From Bacillota bacterium (lineage in GTDB: Bacteria; Bacillota; UBA4882; UBA8346), in NCBI GenBank assembly GCA_023429995.1, contig JAEZCE010000038.1, forward strand, positions 1 through 50,992: DNA of 50,992 nucleotides, written 5' to 3'. This document shows, piece by piece, positions 42,428-50,992 of the stretch (the first letter of the stretch is position 1; each line of letters opens with the position of its first letter). The notes under the pieces are model-generated. The model had not been told where the DNA came from. It saw only the letters and a list, made by a program, of their open reading frames with translations, and did no database searches. A program made the translations under genes and the position numbers.

Positions 42428-43717
42428 TTATTTCTTTTTATTTACCGCCAAAATTTGATTCGCTTGTTTAATAAATTTTGCGGCGCCATCCTTCGGTGAT
42501 GTTGTTCCGTACAAAACTTCCTGATCAATGGTACGGAAGACTTTCAACACTTCACCCGCTCCGGGAGGATCGGCAGGATCGATGGGGCTTGCATGCTTAT
42601 CCCCTACAAGTTCGATGAATTCGAAAACTTGTTTATTCACCGGGTCAACCATACCCTTTAAAGCATCCCTCACCGGGGGTACAATCGGAATTCCCCTTTC
42701 CGCCAGCAGTACCTTATTGGCTTCAATATCATTGATGAAATAATTAATAAATTTAGCCGCCTCCGCCTTATTGGCGGATGCTTTGGAAATTGAAAAGAAC
42801 ATCGAAGGTTTGAAATAGGTGCCCGGCCGCTTGGCATTTGAAATTTTAGGCGCCATCGCAATCGCTGTCGGCCGGTTGGCCGCAGCGGCATAAGCCACCA
42901 CTTGGTTACTCCAGACATACTCCAACCACGCCTGGCCTTTGGCAAACGGCGTTTCTTGAGGCGTAGTAGTTACAAAAGCCACATCGGGCTTTACCATCAC
43001 ACCGGCCTTTAAGAGGCGTAACTGCATCGCATAAAACTCAATCAACAGTTTATCGTCCTTAAACCCGAGGGAACTCCCGTCTTTGGGACTGAAAAAGGCC
43101 TTCCCGGTCTGCCGGATCATGTTCTCAAACATCACCCGGGGGTCTATAGTGGACAATACCTGGGTTTGAACGCCGGTTTTCTTAAAAATTTCGGTGGCGA
43201 TCTTTTCAAAATCCGACCAGGTCCAATCGGGTGAAAGACCATGGATACCGGCTTTTTGTAATACTGCGGGATCGTAAACAATGGCCCAGGAATTGGTGCC
43301 CAGATTGATTCCGTATAGTTTGTTGTTAACCTTTCCGCCTGAAGTATATATATCGGAGACATTGGTCAAATTTATTTTTTTCGCCTTTACATAAGGAGTC
43401 AAATCCAGCAGAAGACCCTTACGCGCGTATTGACTAATATAAGAATAATCTTGTTGAATGATATCCGGAAGATTATTGGCTGCCGCTTGAGAGCCCAACT
43501 TGTCCCAATAACCGCCCCAGCCGGTGGTTTCGGTTTCGATGATGACATTTGGGTTTTGGGCCATGTACATCTGAACCACCTGCAAAGTCCGGGCATCCCG
43601 GGTTGGATTTCCCCACCATCCAAGGCGTAAGGTAATTTTACCCGGCGCAGCAAAGGTGATGGCTGTAAGCGAAATCCCTACCACCAAAACCAGCAAGCCG
43701 CCTAAAACTTTTTTCAT
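42428..43717 (-). CDS. Extracellular sugar-binding protein (family 1), module 2
   Basis: 429 aa. Signal peptide MKKVLGGLLVLVVGISLTAI then TFAAPG, probable type I cleavage after FAA or TFA; no lipobox cysteine. Mature part: ITLRLGWWGNPTRDARTLQV, NPNVIIETETTGWGGYWDKLGSQAAANNLPDI, FSISKASANKAEAAKFINYF. It binds the oligosaccharide for the two permeases. Start after AAAGGAGGAATAAAA. Second member of this family in the window, with clear sequence distance from the first. Confidence 0.92.
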   Translation of the reverse strand: MKKVLGGLLVLVVGISLTAITFAAPGKITLRLGWWGNPTRDARTLQVVQMYMAQNPNVIIETETTGWGGYWDKLGSQAAANNLPDIIQQDYSYISQYARKGLLLDLTPYVKAKKINLTNVSDIYTSGGKVNNKLYGINLGTNSWAIVYDPAVLQKAGIHGLSPDWTWSDFEKIATEIFKKTGVQTQVLSTIDPRVMFENMIRQTGKAFFSPKDGSSLGFKDDKLLIEFYAMQLRLLKAGVMVKPDVAFVTTTPQETPFAKGQAWLEYVWSNQVVAYAAAANRPTAIAMAPKISNAKRPGTYFKPSMFFSISKASANKAEAAKFINYFINDIEANKVLLAERGIPIVPPVRDALKGMVDPVNKQVFEFIELVGDKHASPIDPADPPGAGEVLKVFRTIDQEVLYGTTSPKDGAAKFIKQANQILAVNKKK

Positions 43718-43775
43718 TTTTATTCCTCCTTTTTTTCTGTCTGCTTTTATTTTAATTTTTGGTAAAGATTGTGTA

Positions 43776-43803
43776 AATATAAAAAAGCGTCTTTCTTGTT
43801 CAA
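43776..43803 (-). promoter_or_regulatory. Putative promoter of the module 2 transporter operon
   Basis: Minus-strand TTGAAC (43798-43803), 16-base spacer, TATATT (43776-43781), about 60 bases ahead of the binding protein start. Confidence 0.5.
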
Positions 43804-43941
43804 AAAAAGGATATTCTGTTATTTTTGACAGCGATTGTTGTGGATCTTAAGTAGAGCGGATCTTCCCCATTTCTGATTGCCATTCATTACGATACGCTCT
43901 GCTACAGCGGGGGATGGGTTTCCTTGATACCGGGAGGAAAA

Positions 43942-43971
43942 CAAAGGAACCTGGCGGTCCAGGTCCCTTTG
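43942..43971. terminator. Hairpin between DUF2264 remnant and transporter operon
   Basis: CAAAGG-(A)-ACCTGG / CCAGGT-(C)-CCTTTG with a CGGT loop; TTTTCC follows on the minus strand and TTCATTTT on the plus strand. Fits the end of the minus-strand DUF2264 remnant transcript. Confidence 0.65.
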
Positions 43972-43981
43972 TTCATTTTGG

Positions 43982-44427
43982 TTAGCTTTTTTCATCGGAC
44001 AGCGCATGATTACACGGCATATTCTGCCCCGACCAAATCTTTTTCGCAGTCCATTTACACTCCGGACCCAACCAAAATGGGTCATCCGCCGCCAGCCTCA
44101 ATGGCAGGAAAATTCTATATAAGGTTGTTTCGATCATCGCTCCAAATAACAATCCGTTGCAAAAACATGGTTTTCGGGTCCTGGTCGCTTTGAAGGCGTT
44201 GATTAGATTTTGTTGAATCCTTGGCTCTAACTTCTCCACAGTTCATTCGGACTTCTGCGGATGACGTGCGCTAAAAAAGCCGCATCCACAATCGGTTGTA
44301 ACCCGGAACTGAAGTTCCCATAATCCGGGGAGTCGGGATCAGTGGCCGCATCACTGGCTTTCCGGGCCAAAATGAAAAACTCCGCCCGTCTTTCCCTCTC
44401 AACTGCCGGAATATTACAATTTTCCAT
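43982..44427 (-). pseudogene. DUF2264 family protein remnant, frameshifted and truncated
   Basis: Two overlapping minus-strand frames together give a DUF2264 N-terminal domain: FILARKASDAATDPDSPDY then LQPIVDAAFLAHVIRRSPNELW (44427-44227), continued in the other frame by KLEPRIQQNLINAFKATRTR and LLFGAMIETTLYRI (44239-44110). One G is missing after the ELW codons near 44236 and restoring it joins the frames. Both the protein start and the large C-terminal part are gone; similarity ends near 44110. DUF2264 proteins are heparinase-like or unsaturated-uronide-linked genes in pectin loci. An AAGGAG site precedes 44427 but that may be chance. Confidence 0.7.
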
Positions 44428-44500
44428 CGCTCGTAGTTCTCCTTATGAACTAAAAAAAGAGGCGCTTCAAGCCCTAAATAAAGATTTCAGTCCTGAAAAT

Positions 44501-45691
44501 TCATTTCTCTTTATAAAACTCAGATGGGGTAAACCCGGTATATTTTTTAAATAACTGGCTGAAATACTGCGGATTATTCCCATAGCCAACCTGTCGGGCT
44601 ACTTCACATACCCGGTTATCATCTATCAATAGTTCCTTGGCTTTTTCCATTCGAATCCTCGTCAAATAATGGGAAAACTTTTCCCCGGTTTCTTTCAAAA
44701 ACAATTTACTCATATAGCCCTCATTCATGAAAAGCACTTTTGATGCCAACCATTTCAGGGACAACTCTTCATTGGCGATATTTTCATGGATTTGTTTGAT
44801 GACGAGATGAATCAATTTACTATAAGTCAGTGCCGAATGGAATGAACGTTCCAAAGAGTCATGCAAATATTCCTCGACTTCTCCGTAAAGAAGTGGAGCA
44901 TTTTTAAAATGATCGATTTTACTGTAAGCAACCAAGATCTCCTTTGTAAATACCAACAACGCAACCTTCTTAATATGATGAATTTGACTGACAAGTTCTC
45001 CTTCAACCATCGGATCTGCTAATGCTATAATCTGGTTATTTTCAAGAATGCTGAAATATTTATGAACCCCCATTTCGCTGTCGATTACCTGTTTAAACTT
45101 TAGCATCATTTCACTAACGGTTTCACCTTGAAATTGAAATAAAACTAACCGCAAACGCTGGTTTTCAATATCAAACTCTTGGAATAATTCTTGATACTCA
45201 TTCTTAAACTCATTACGACCTATTATATAATCACGTAAAAATTCTTCCTTAACTCTGGGTAAAATGATATTGAGAATCTCCCGATTCTTTTTATTACCAG
45301 CTTCCTTTGCCTCTTCATCCTGGAGCTCTTTTTTAATCTCCTCCAGCGTCTCCAAAATCTTTTTTTCATTACAGGGTTTCAATAAATAATGTTTCACCCC
45401 GTAATGCATGGCTTGTTTAGCCAGTTCGAATTCTCCATAACCCGATAACACCACGAACTGCATATCCGGGAATTCATTTTTTACCTTGGCAATCAAATCG
45501 AGTCCATTTAAACCCGGCATCTTAATATCGGTGATTAAGATTTGCGGCGGGTCCTGAATCACCATCGCAAAGGCTTCGATTCCGTTACGAGCGGTTCCAA
45601 TCAAAGAAAAACCTTGGGATTCCCAATTAACAACCGCGGCGATACCTTCCCGGATCATTTGCTCATCATCAACCAATAGCACTTTATACAT
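44501..45691 (-). CDS. YesN-type response regulator with AraC domain, module 2
   Basis: 396 aa. Receiver domain with D8/D9, phospho-acceptor D55 (ILITDIKMPG) and K in HYLLKPCNEKK; a helical and mixed middle domain of ~160 residues; C-terminal AraC HTH (LSLKWLASKVLFMNEGYMSKLF, EVARQVGYGNNPQYFSQLFKKY). The likely activator of the oligouronide transporter operon. Its start codon overlaps the kinase stop by 8 nt. Confidence 0.93.
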   Translation of the reverse strand: MYKVLLVDDEQMIREGIAAVVNWESQGFSLIGTARNGIEAFAMVIQDPPQILITDIKMPGLNGLDLIAKVKNEFPDMQFVVLSGYGEFELAKQAMHYGVKHYLLKPCNEKKILETLEEIKKELQDEEAKEAGNKKNREILNIILPRVKEEFLRDYIIGRNEFKNEYQELFQEFDIENQRLRLVLFQFQGETVSEMMLKFKQVIDSEMGVHKYFSILENNQIIALADPMVEGELVSQIHHIKKVALLVFTKEILVAYSKIDHFKNAPLLYGEVEEYLHDSLERSFHSALTYSKLIHLVIKQIHENIANEELSLKWLASKVLFMNEGYMSKLFLKETGEKFSHYLTRIRMEKAKELLIDDNRVCEVARQVGYGNNPQYFSQLFKKYTGFTPSEFYKEK

Positions 45692-47498
45692 TATTTCCCT
45701 CCCCCTGAAAAATAGGAAGCAATACTCTAGTGCCGTGTCCTGGCTTAGCTTGGATTATAATCCCGAATTCGTTGCCAAATATTAATCTCAACCGGTCATT
45801 AATATTTTTAAGACCGATTCCTGAGCCTTGGGGCTCAATCATTCCGGTTTGGATGCCTTGAATCATTTTCAAGTCGATACCAGGCCCATTATCGTTGATT
45901 TCTATATATAAACGACCTTCCGTCATCATTGTCTGAACGGTAATCCTACATACTCCCAGCATTTTTTCCAACCCGTAATTGATCGAATTCTCCACAATCG
46001 GTTGTAATGACATTTTAGGAATCTTAAATTGCCGATACTGTTCCGGAATGGAGAGAAAAAAATCCAACCTATCTCCGAAGCGCGCTTTCTGGATCGTAAT
46101 ATAATCCTCAACTAACTCAATTTCTTCACCAATGGCAATCACTTGTTCCGATTTACCAATGGTTTTTCTTAATAAATTACCCAGCGCTTCCGCCATTAAA
46201 GATATTTGGTGTTGTTTATTGGCCTTGGCAAGCCAGTTCATCGAATCCAGCGTATTATAGAGAAAATGGGGGTTAATTTGGGCTTGTAAGGCTTTCAATT
46301 GGGAGTCTTTAATGATTAATTGTTTGGTATAATTTTCTCTGATGAGCGTATCGATTTTTTGAAGCATCATCTTGAAATCATTTTGTAACTCGCCGATTTC
46401 ATCCGTTCTTGGACATTCCGGACCAAAATCACTTGGACTTACCTGTCCCATTTCCAATTCACCGTTTGCCACACCTCTCATCTTAACTGTGAGTCGCTCC
46501 AAAGGAAGAGACAAATTACGGGCTAGCTTTAAGCTCCATAATAGGGTCAGTAGGAAAAGCAACAAAAAAATTATCAAAACCATTTGTCTCAAGAGGCGAA
46601 TTTGTTTAAAAATGATTCCATAAGGTATTGCACTAATGTATTCCCAATGGGTAAAGTTGGAAAGCGTATGAGCAATAAAATAATTTTGACCTCCTATCCG
46701 GCAAACCTGATATACCCGATCCTTTTGAAAACCAAGCTGTCCTGCAATTCCTCGTAAAAAATCATTGGATGCAAAAATAATTTTCTTTCCGGAGCAAATC
46801 AATAAATGAACATCCTGGTTGATGGGTTGTGCAGTGCTTTGATAGACGAACCCGGCCATATTGACTAAAATAATCAAAGTCCCAATCGGTTGAAGGCTGG
46901 GGTTCCGGGGATTACCAATTTCCCGGATTTGTCTGGCACAGATTAAAACTGAACCGCCCTGATACGGTCCACTAAAAACCATAGCCCCTTCTTTAGCTGC
47001 TGCTTGTTTAATTACCCCTTGGATGATTGCCGGGGGAATCATTCTTCCCCCGGCATATTGTTTTCCTTGTGTATCAATGACATTGACAGAAACGATATTA
47101 TGTTCGAAAGTGATTGCCAATAAATCTTCGGTCACCTTATCAACCTCTAAAGACCTTTCAAAATACGGCAAATTAGTCTTTAGTTTTCCCAAGCTTCTCT
47201 GAAGTTCCGGATTGGAAATGATATTGGCCGAAAAGCGTTCCACTTGTTTTAGTTCGCTTTCAATACTAATCGTAGATAAATTTAATACCTTTGCCGATTC
47301 AACACCTAATATTCCTTCATAAATTGCGAATGTAACCTGAATGACGATAATACTTGTTAAGCCTACGACTAATAATATCAAGCATTGGATTAAAAAAAAT
47401 TTATTTTTAATCTTTAGATTGAAGTAAAAATTTCTCAAGCTCCATAAACCTTTTTGCAATATAAGGTAGTACCGATTTTTATGCAAATCTTCGCTCAT
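45684..47498 (-). CDS. YesM-type sensor histidine kinase, module 2
   Basis: 604 aa. First membrane helix at ~33-55 (FFLIQCLILLVVGLTSIIVI), extracellular sensor to ~300, second helix (MVLIIFLLLFLLTLLWSLKL), HAMP, then QAQINPHFLYNTLDSMNWLAK with the phospho-His, and ATPase motifs SLQPIVENSINYG and INDNGPGID. In B. subtilis, YesM/YesN lies beside rhamnogalacturonan genes as here. Start ATG 47498 after AAAGGTTAAAATGG. Confidence 0.92.
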   Translation of the reverse strand: MSEDLHKNRYYLILQKGLWSLRNFYFNLKIKNKFFLIQCLILLVVGLTSIIVIQVTFAIYEGILGVESAKVLNLSTISIESELKQVERFSANIISNPELQRSLGKLKTNLPYFERSLEVDKVTEDLLAITFEHNIVSVNVIDTQGKQYAGGRMIPPAIIQGVIKQAAAKEGAMVFSGPYQGGSVLICARQIREIGNPRNPSLQPIGTLIILVNMAGFVYQSTAQPINQDVHLLICSGKKIIFASNDFLRGIAGQLGFQKDRVYQVCRIGGQNYFIAHTLSNFTHWEYISAIPYGIIFKQIRLLRQMVLIIFLLLFLLTLLWSLKLARNLSLPLERLTVKMRGVANGELEMGQVSPSDFGPECPRTDEIGELQNDFKMMLQKIDTLIRENYTKQLIIKDSQLKALQAQINPHFLYNTLDSMNWLAKANKQHQISLMAEALGNLLRKTIGKSEQVIAIGEEIELVEDYITIQKARFGDRLDFFLSIPEQYRQFKIPKMSLQPIVENSINYGLEKMLGVCRITVQTMMTEGRLYIEINDNGPGIDLKMIQGIQTGMIEPQGSGIGLKNINDRLRLIFGNEFGIIIQAKPGHGTRVLLPIFQGEGNNV

Positions 47499-47758
47499 CC
47501 ATTTTAACCTTTTGAATCGAGTTTAAAAGGTGCAACATACATTTTCATTTCAATAAATTATTTCTATCTTGTTTCTATATATCCTACCTGGAAAATACTT
47601 CGAAGCCGAAAAGATTCAATCTCCCGCCAAGACGCGGCGATCCGGAGAAAAGGCGAAAAACATTGTTGGTAAAAACCTACGCGCCCCTGTGTGAGAAAAA
47701 TACCCTGTTTTCATCTTTTCGATCACCCCGGAAAATGCTGGGCGCACGATGAAAAAAG
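47499..47758. other. Upstream region of the module 2 kinase gene
   Basis: About 260 bases with no gene; the AT-rich part next to the kinase should hold its promoter, but no clear boxes were found. Further out it is GC-richer without recognised structure up to the terminator. Confidence 0.4.
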
Positions 47759-47791
47759 CCCAAGGCAGATGTTGCTGCCTTAGGCCTTGGG
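47759..47791 (-). terminator. Intrinsic terminator of the DUF3794 gene
   Basis: CCCAAGG / CCTTGGG outer stem (alternative inner AAGGCAG / CTGCCTT), followed on the minus strand by CTTTTTTC. It lies 82 nt after the DUF3794 stop. Confidence 0.8.
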
Positions 47792-47872
47792 GGAATACGG
47801 ATCGTTTAATGCATTCATAGGATTATACTCATCTATACTCATCAAAGAATTCTAATTAAAACAGAGCAACTA

Positions 47873-48400
47873 CTAACTTCGAATGATAATCGTATTCATT
47901 GGATTGATTTTGGTGAAAAAACCGGGTTTTACAACAACATCAAGTTGGACCCACTCTGAAACTTTCACCAAAAAGTCAGCTACTATTTTTTGTTTCAAAA
48001 GTGCCGGTTCATGACATGCTTTGGGTTGAAGAATAAAATCCGTTTCAATTTTTAATACTTTGTCTTCAATCTCCACCCATGGATTTTTCTTATCCAATCC
48101 CGGTATATCGACGGCCAAAACAAATGGCACATCTTCACCCATTTCACGCACGACTCCGGTTGCATCCACGAAAAAGATTTGTTTATGAAAAGTTCCTTGT
48201 TTAACGATTTTATCAGTAAAGATATGATCCGTTACGTCTTTCACTGAGGCTTCGATGCGATCAATTTTCACGGCAGGAATCTCGATCGAACTTTCGACTA
48301 CAACCTGGCCGAATTTTTCACCGATTACCTTTAAAACCTTGAGACGCTCGGTAGTTAAGGTTACCAATTGACTTCCTATCTGACTTTGACAACAGCTCAT
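47873..48400 (-). CDS. DUF3794 (SPOCS) domain protein
   Basis: 175 aa. The block TTERLKVLKVIGEKFGQVVVES, IPAVKIDRIEASVKDVT and GTFHKQIFFVDATGVVREMGE, then ALAVDIPG, is the SPOCS/DUF3794 domain, which occurs in spore-coat or cortex proteins such as SafA-like proteins. No LysM or signal peptide is seen. Start ATG 48400 after AAGGAGGTACGCT; the frame continues upstream to 48541 with no site. Alone, with its own terminator. Confidence 0.85.
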   Translation of the reverse strand: MSCCQSQIGSQLVTLTTERLKVLKVIGEKFGQVVVESSIEIPAVKIDRIEASVKDVTDHIFTDKIVKQGTFHKQIFFVDATGVVREMGEDVPFVLAVDIPGLDKKNPWVEIEDKVLKIETDFILQPKACHEPALLKQKIVADFLVKVSEWVQLDVVVKPGFFTKINPMNTIIIRS

Positions 48401-48573
48401 AGCGTACCTCCTTAAGAACGCTCCGTTTTCTTTATAATATGGGATTGTAACTTTATTCGCTATAAGCTGAATGAATTTTTGTTTCAAACAAAAGCCTAAA
48501 TATCTGATTAAAAAGGACTTCGTCCATTCCAACCTCTGCAAACAATGCTCTTGTTAAAAAAATACTATTCTTG

Positions 48574-49641
48574 CTATCCTAACTTTTGCACCAGTACCTG
48601 TTGCATCGGAAATGGCAGTGATACATTTTCACGTTTAAAAGCTTCCTGCAAACCAATCACTAATTGATCAGTGGCGCTGCCGCCCATCCGGCAGTTTTCC
48701 ACCTCAGCCACAATCAATATTTCAATATAATAAGGACCAAAACCCATACAAATAGCGGCAACCGGGGATTTTTTAGATATCAACGGCTGCTTATCGCAAA
48801 CATCGATGATGATTTTCTTGACTCGCTCCAGGTTTTCATCCATACTAACCCCGATTTTTAACTTAATCTTTGTAGAAGCATCGGGTTGGCTCCAATTGAT
48901 CAAACGAGACCCAGCAATTTCTTTATTCGGAACGATGATTAGCCGCTGCTCGAGAGACATGATCCTGGTACTACGAAGACCTATTTCAACAACATCGCCG
49001 ATGAGCCCGTCTTTTAGTTCAACCCTTTCACCAACATGAATCGAGCGATCGACCAAAATACTAATACCGGAAATAACATTGGCAAGCGTTTCTTGGGCGC
49101 CAAAAGCAATGGCTAAGGAAGCCACTCCGGCGGTTGCTAAAAAGCCGGTTAAATTGACCTTAAACTGTCCAAGAATTACCGTGGTGGCGATAAAATAAAT
49201 AATGACTGCGCCGGCCTTCCGTAAAATAGGAAACAGTGTGTCATCAAGCAATGAATCGCTCTTGGAAGCGTAGTCTTTAAGATACCAATCAATAAAACTT
49301 TTAAGAACACTATCGACCAGTGTTGCCAAAAGAATAACTAAAATGAGATAAATCAAATTTTCAACTGGCTTTACGTATTTTTGTACTTGTGAAGCTTGGA
49401 CTATAGTCAATTGTGCGGCTAAATATATTGAACCTAAAACTAAAAGCCGGGAAACCGGTTTATGCAAGTTTTTAGCCAAGTGGTCGTCTAGCGTGCTTTC
49501 TGTTTTGGAAGTGAGTGGTAAAATAATTTTCTCATACGCTAAAATCAATAATTTACTTAGTATCCAGCCCCCAACGCTAAAGGCGATAAACCATAACATC
49601 TGTTCCGGAAAGGTCTCTTTTTGAAATAAAGATAACAGCAT
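48574..49641 (-). CDS. Mechanosensitive ion channel, MscS family
   Basis: 355 aa. Four to five helices in the first 190 residues (MLWFIAFSVGGWILSKLLIL, LIYLILVILLATLV, AVIIYFIATTVILGQF), then the pore helix TAGVASLAIAFGAQETLANVISGI, the beta domain VGERVELKDGLIGDVVEIGLRSTRI and the NKEIAGSRLINWS loop. It releases solutes on hypo-osmotic shock. Start ATG 49641 after AAGGGGGATTTAT; an upstream start at 49677 is less likely. Confidence 0.92.
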   Translation of the reverse strand: MLLSLFQKETFPEQMLWFIAFSVGGWILSKLLILAYEKIILPLTSKTESTLDDHLAKNLHKPVSRLLVLGSIYLAAQLTIVQASQVQKYVKPVENLIYLILVILLATLVDSVLKSFIDWYLKDYASKSDSLLDDTLFPILRKAGAVIIYFIATTVILGQFKVNLTGFLATAGVASLAIAFGAQETLANVISGISILVDRSIHVGERVELKDGLIGDVVEIGLRSTRIMSLEQRLIIVPNKEIAGSRLINWSQPDASTKIKLKIGVSMDENLERVKKIIIDVCDKQPLISKKSPVAAICMGFGPYYIEILIVAEVENCRMGGSATDQLVIGLQEAFKRENVSLPFPMQQVLVQKLG

Positions 49642-49734
49642 ATAAATCCCCCTTAGGATTTTTGTTGATAATTTCAAGATGATTTTTGATAATCCTGCAT
49701 TTTTTACAGCTTACTAACAAACACTAACATATCA

Positions 49735-50727
49735 TTATTTTATAATTTCTTCAATTTGTTCCAATTCCTCGTTGCTAAACGCCAGCCTCTTAATAGTCCC
49801 AACGCAGTCCACAATTTGTTGAACCTTGCTGGCTCCAATCAGAACCGAGGTAACTTTCCCTCCACGCAATACCCATGCCAAAGCCATTTGGGCAAGACTT
49901 TGTCCCCGCATTTTGGCTAGTTCATTCAAACGTCTGACTTTATTGACTTTATCCTCGGTTATATCATCCGGTTGTAAAAAAGCACTACTGCTTGCAGCCC
50001 TAGAATCGGCAGGAATCCCATTTAAATATCTATCGGTCAGTAATCCTTTTGCTAATGGTGAAAATGCGATACTCCCCACGCCTTCTTCTGCCAACAAATC
50101 CAAGAGTCCGTCTTCTTCAACCCAGCGATTAAACATCGAATAGGAAGGTTGATGAATCAAACATGGGGTCCCCAATCTTTTTAAGATTTTAAAAGCCTCT
50201 TTAGCTTGCTGTGATTTATAATTGGAGAGACCAATATAAAGTGCTTTCCCCTGGCGGACAACCAAATCCAAGGCTGCCATAGTTTCCTCCAGCGGGGTTT
50301 CCGGATCCGGGCGATGATGATAAAAAATATCAACGTATTCAAGACCCATTCTTTTAAGACTTTGATCAAGGCTGGAAATCAAGTATTTCTTGGAACCCCA
50401 ATCACCATAGGGACCCTCCCACATTTTATATCCGGCTTTTGAGGAAATAATCATCTCGTCACGGTAGCCTTGAAAGTCTAGTTTTAAAATTTTCCCAAAG
50501 TTCTCTTCGGCAGAACCAGGCGGAGGCCCATAGTTATTGGCTAGATCGAAATGAGTTATCCCGAAATCAAATGCTTTTCGAACCATTTCTCTACTGGTTT
50601 CAAATAATGTGACTTCCCCAAAATTATGCCAAAGGCCTAATGATATTGCCGGAAGCTTTAGTCCACTTTCACCACAACGATTGTATTTCATTTCGGAATA
50701 CCGGGAGTTACTTGGCAAATAATTCAT
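49735..50727 (-). CDS. Aldo/keto reductase (YghZ-like)
   Basis: 330 aa, NADPH-dependent TIM barrel. Catalytic residues D, Y, K, H lie in HFDLANNYGPPPGSAEENFG, IISSKAGYKMWEGPYGD and DIFYHHRPDPETP. The long insert and NYGPPPG are those of the YghZ/L-glyceraldehyde-3-phosphate reductase group; methylglyoxal or other aldehyde reduction is known for relatives. Start after AATAGGAGGTTTTTCCG. It is downstream of the rRNA terminator, in the same direction. Confidence 0.92.
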   Translation of the reverse strand: MNYLPSNSRYSEMKYNRCGESGLKLPAISLGLWHNFGEVTLFETSREMVRKAFDFGITHFDLANNYGPPPGSAEENFGKILKLDFQGYRDEMIISSKAGYKMWEGPYGDWGSKKYLISSLDQSLKRMGLEYVDIFYHHRPDPETPLEETMAALDLVVRQGKALYIGLSNYKSQQAKEAFKILKRLGTPCLIHQPSYSMFNRWVEEDGLLDLLAEEGVGSIAFSPLAKGLLTDRYLNGIPADSRAASSSAFLQPDDITEDKVNKVRRLNELAKMRGQSLAQMALAWVLRGGKVTSVLIGASKVQQIVDCVGTIKRLAFSNEELEQIEEIIK

Positions 50728-50875
50728 CGGAAAAACCTCCTATTGAAAATAAATTATAACTTCTATTTTATCATTTCTTCATACTTTACGGGCTATTTTT
50801 CATCTTTTTGGGCTTTAGAATATTACTTAATACAAACTTATATCGATACCTCTTTTATCACTTTTACCAATAAAA

Positions 50876-50905
50876 AAGAAGACCTTGTAAAGACAAGATC
50901 TTCTT
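50876..50905 (-). terminator. Intrinsic terminator of the rRNA operon
   Basis: 13-base arms AAGAAGACCTTGT / ACAAGATCTTCTT with an AAAG loop; on the minus strand it ends in TTTTTTATTGG. It lies just past the 5S rRNA 3' end. Confidence 0.9.
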
Positions 50906-50917
50906 TTAAAAAATTAC

Positions 50918-50992
50918 TCCTGGCAACGACTTACTCTCCCAGCCGGTCGCCCGACAAGTACCATCAGCGCAGAGGGGCTTAACTGCCGTGTT
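50918..50992 (-). rRNA. rrf: 5S ribosomal RNA, 3' part (cut by window edge)
   Basis: The minus strand reads AACACGGCAGTTAAGCCCC, then the conserved GATGGTACTTG region, GGGAGAGTAAGTCGTTGCCAGG at the end (shown here in two pieces of the ~75 visible bases). This is the 3' two thirds of 5S rRNA. The rest of the rRNA operon lies beyond the right edge. The exact 3' end is uncertain by a few bases. Confidence 0.93.

Noticed and set aside
47873..48541. Longer start of the DUF3794 gene
   Set aside because: The N-terminal extension has no ribosome binding site, while ATG 48400 has AAGGAGG at correct distance and fits the family start.
1..50992. CRISPR arrays or tRNA genes
   Set aside because: No regularly spaced direct repeats of 24-40 bases and no GTTCRAATC-type tRNA signature with cloverleaf were seen when reading; a covariance-model search would be decisive.

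Overview
The window looks like chromosome of a spore-forming Bacillota (Firmicutes) that lives on plant carbohydrate. A housekeeping block has the order known from Bacillus and Clostridia (rsmI, abrB, T-box-metG, tatD, yabE-like). There are spore-lineage proteins (YwmB family, a DUF3794/SPOCS protein, a YabE-like 3D protein). Transcription signals are of the TTGACA/TATAAT type and ribosome binding sites are strong AGGAGG-like. Two sugar-binding proteins have signal peptides but no lipobox cysteine, which hints at a diderm Firmicute. I cannot name the species. The left edge cuts an IS630 transposase and the right edge cuts a 5S rRNA gene.

Layout. 1-1.3 kb: a graveyard of broken mobile or accessory genes (IS630 with a stop codon, a group II intron reverse-transcriptase scrap, a small HTH gene, a GxxExxY scrap). 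1.3-6.6 kb: a four-gene minus-strand operon (enoate-reductase-like flavoenzyme, FMN/Fe-S flavoprotein, a 52-aa XapX protein, a PhlG/phloretin-hydrolase-family protein) with a divergent LysR regulator; together these resemble a flavonoid/acylphloroglucinol degradation cluster. 7-9.7 kb: MocR regulator plus AzlCD amino-acid exporter. 9.7-12.1 kb: an ABC-F ATPase behind a leader that holds a 41-codon ORF and an intrinsic terminator. 12.1-16.6 kb: Phd-Uma2 fusion, zinc-less Fpg/Nei glycosylase, ACT-ACT-metallo-beta-lactamase protein, flavodoxin-like reductase with a divergent HxlR regulator.

16.7-24.2 kb: first sugar module. A binding protein and two permeases (no ATPase) diverge from a YesM/YesN-type two-component pair and a GAF/HD-GYP phosphodiesterase. 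24.2-30.8 kb: YwmB, alaS (TTG start), a hypothetical gene, the YabE-like 3D/G5 protein and a TatD-linked radical SAM protein. 31-37.3 kb: tatD, metG with Met T-box, abrB, rsmI, cobO and cbiG.

37.7-47.5 kb: second sugar module, pectin-oriented. It holds kduI, a GH105 unsaturated-uronyl hydrolase, two permeases, a binding protein, a frameshifted DUF2264 pseudogene and another YesN/YesM pair. A MITE-like palindromic element lies at 38.63-38.74 kb. 47.8-50.7 kb: DUF3794 protein, MscS channel and aldo/keto reductase, then the terminator and 3' end of an rRNA operon.

The most interesting points are the phloretin-hydrolase/enoate-reductase operon, the ABC-F attenuator leader, the structured spacer inside the first sugar transporter operon, the MITE-like element and the DUF2264 pseudogene. 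No CRISPR array or tRNA gene was recognised by eye.
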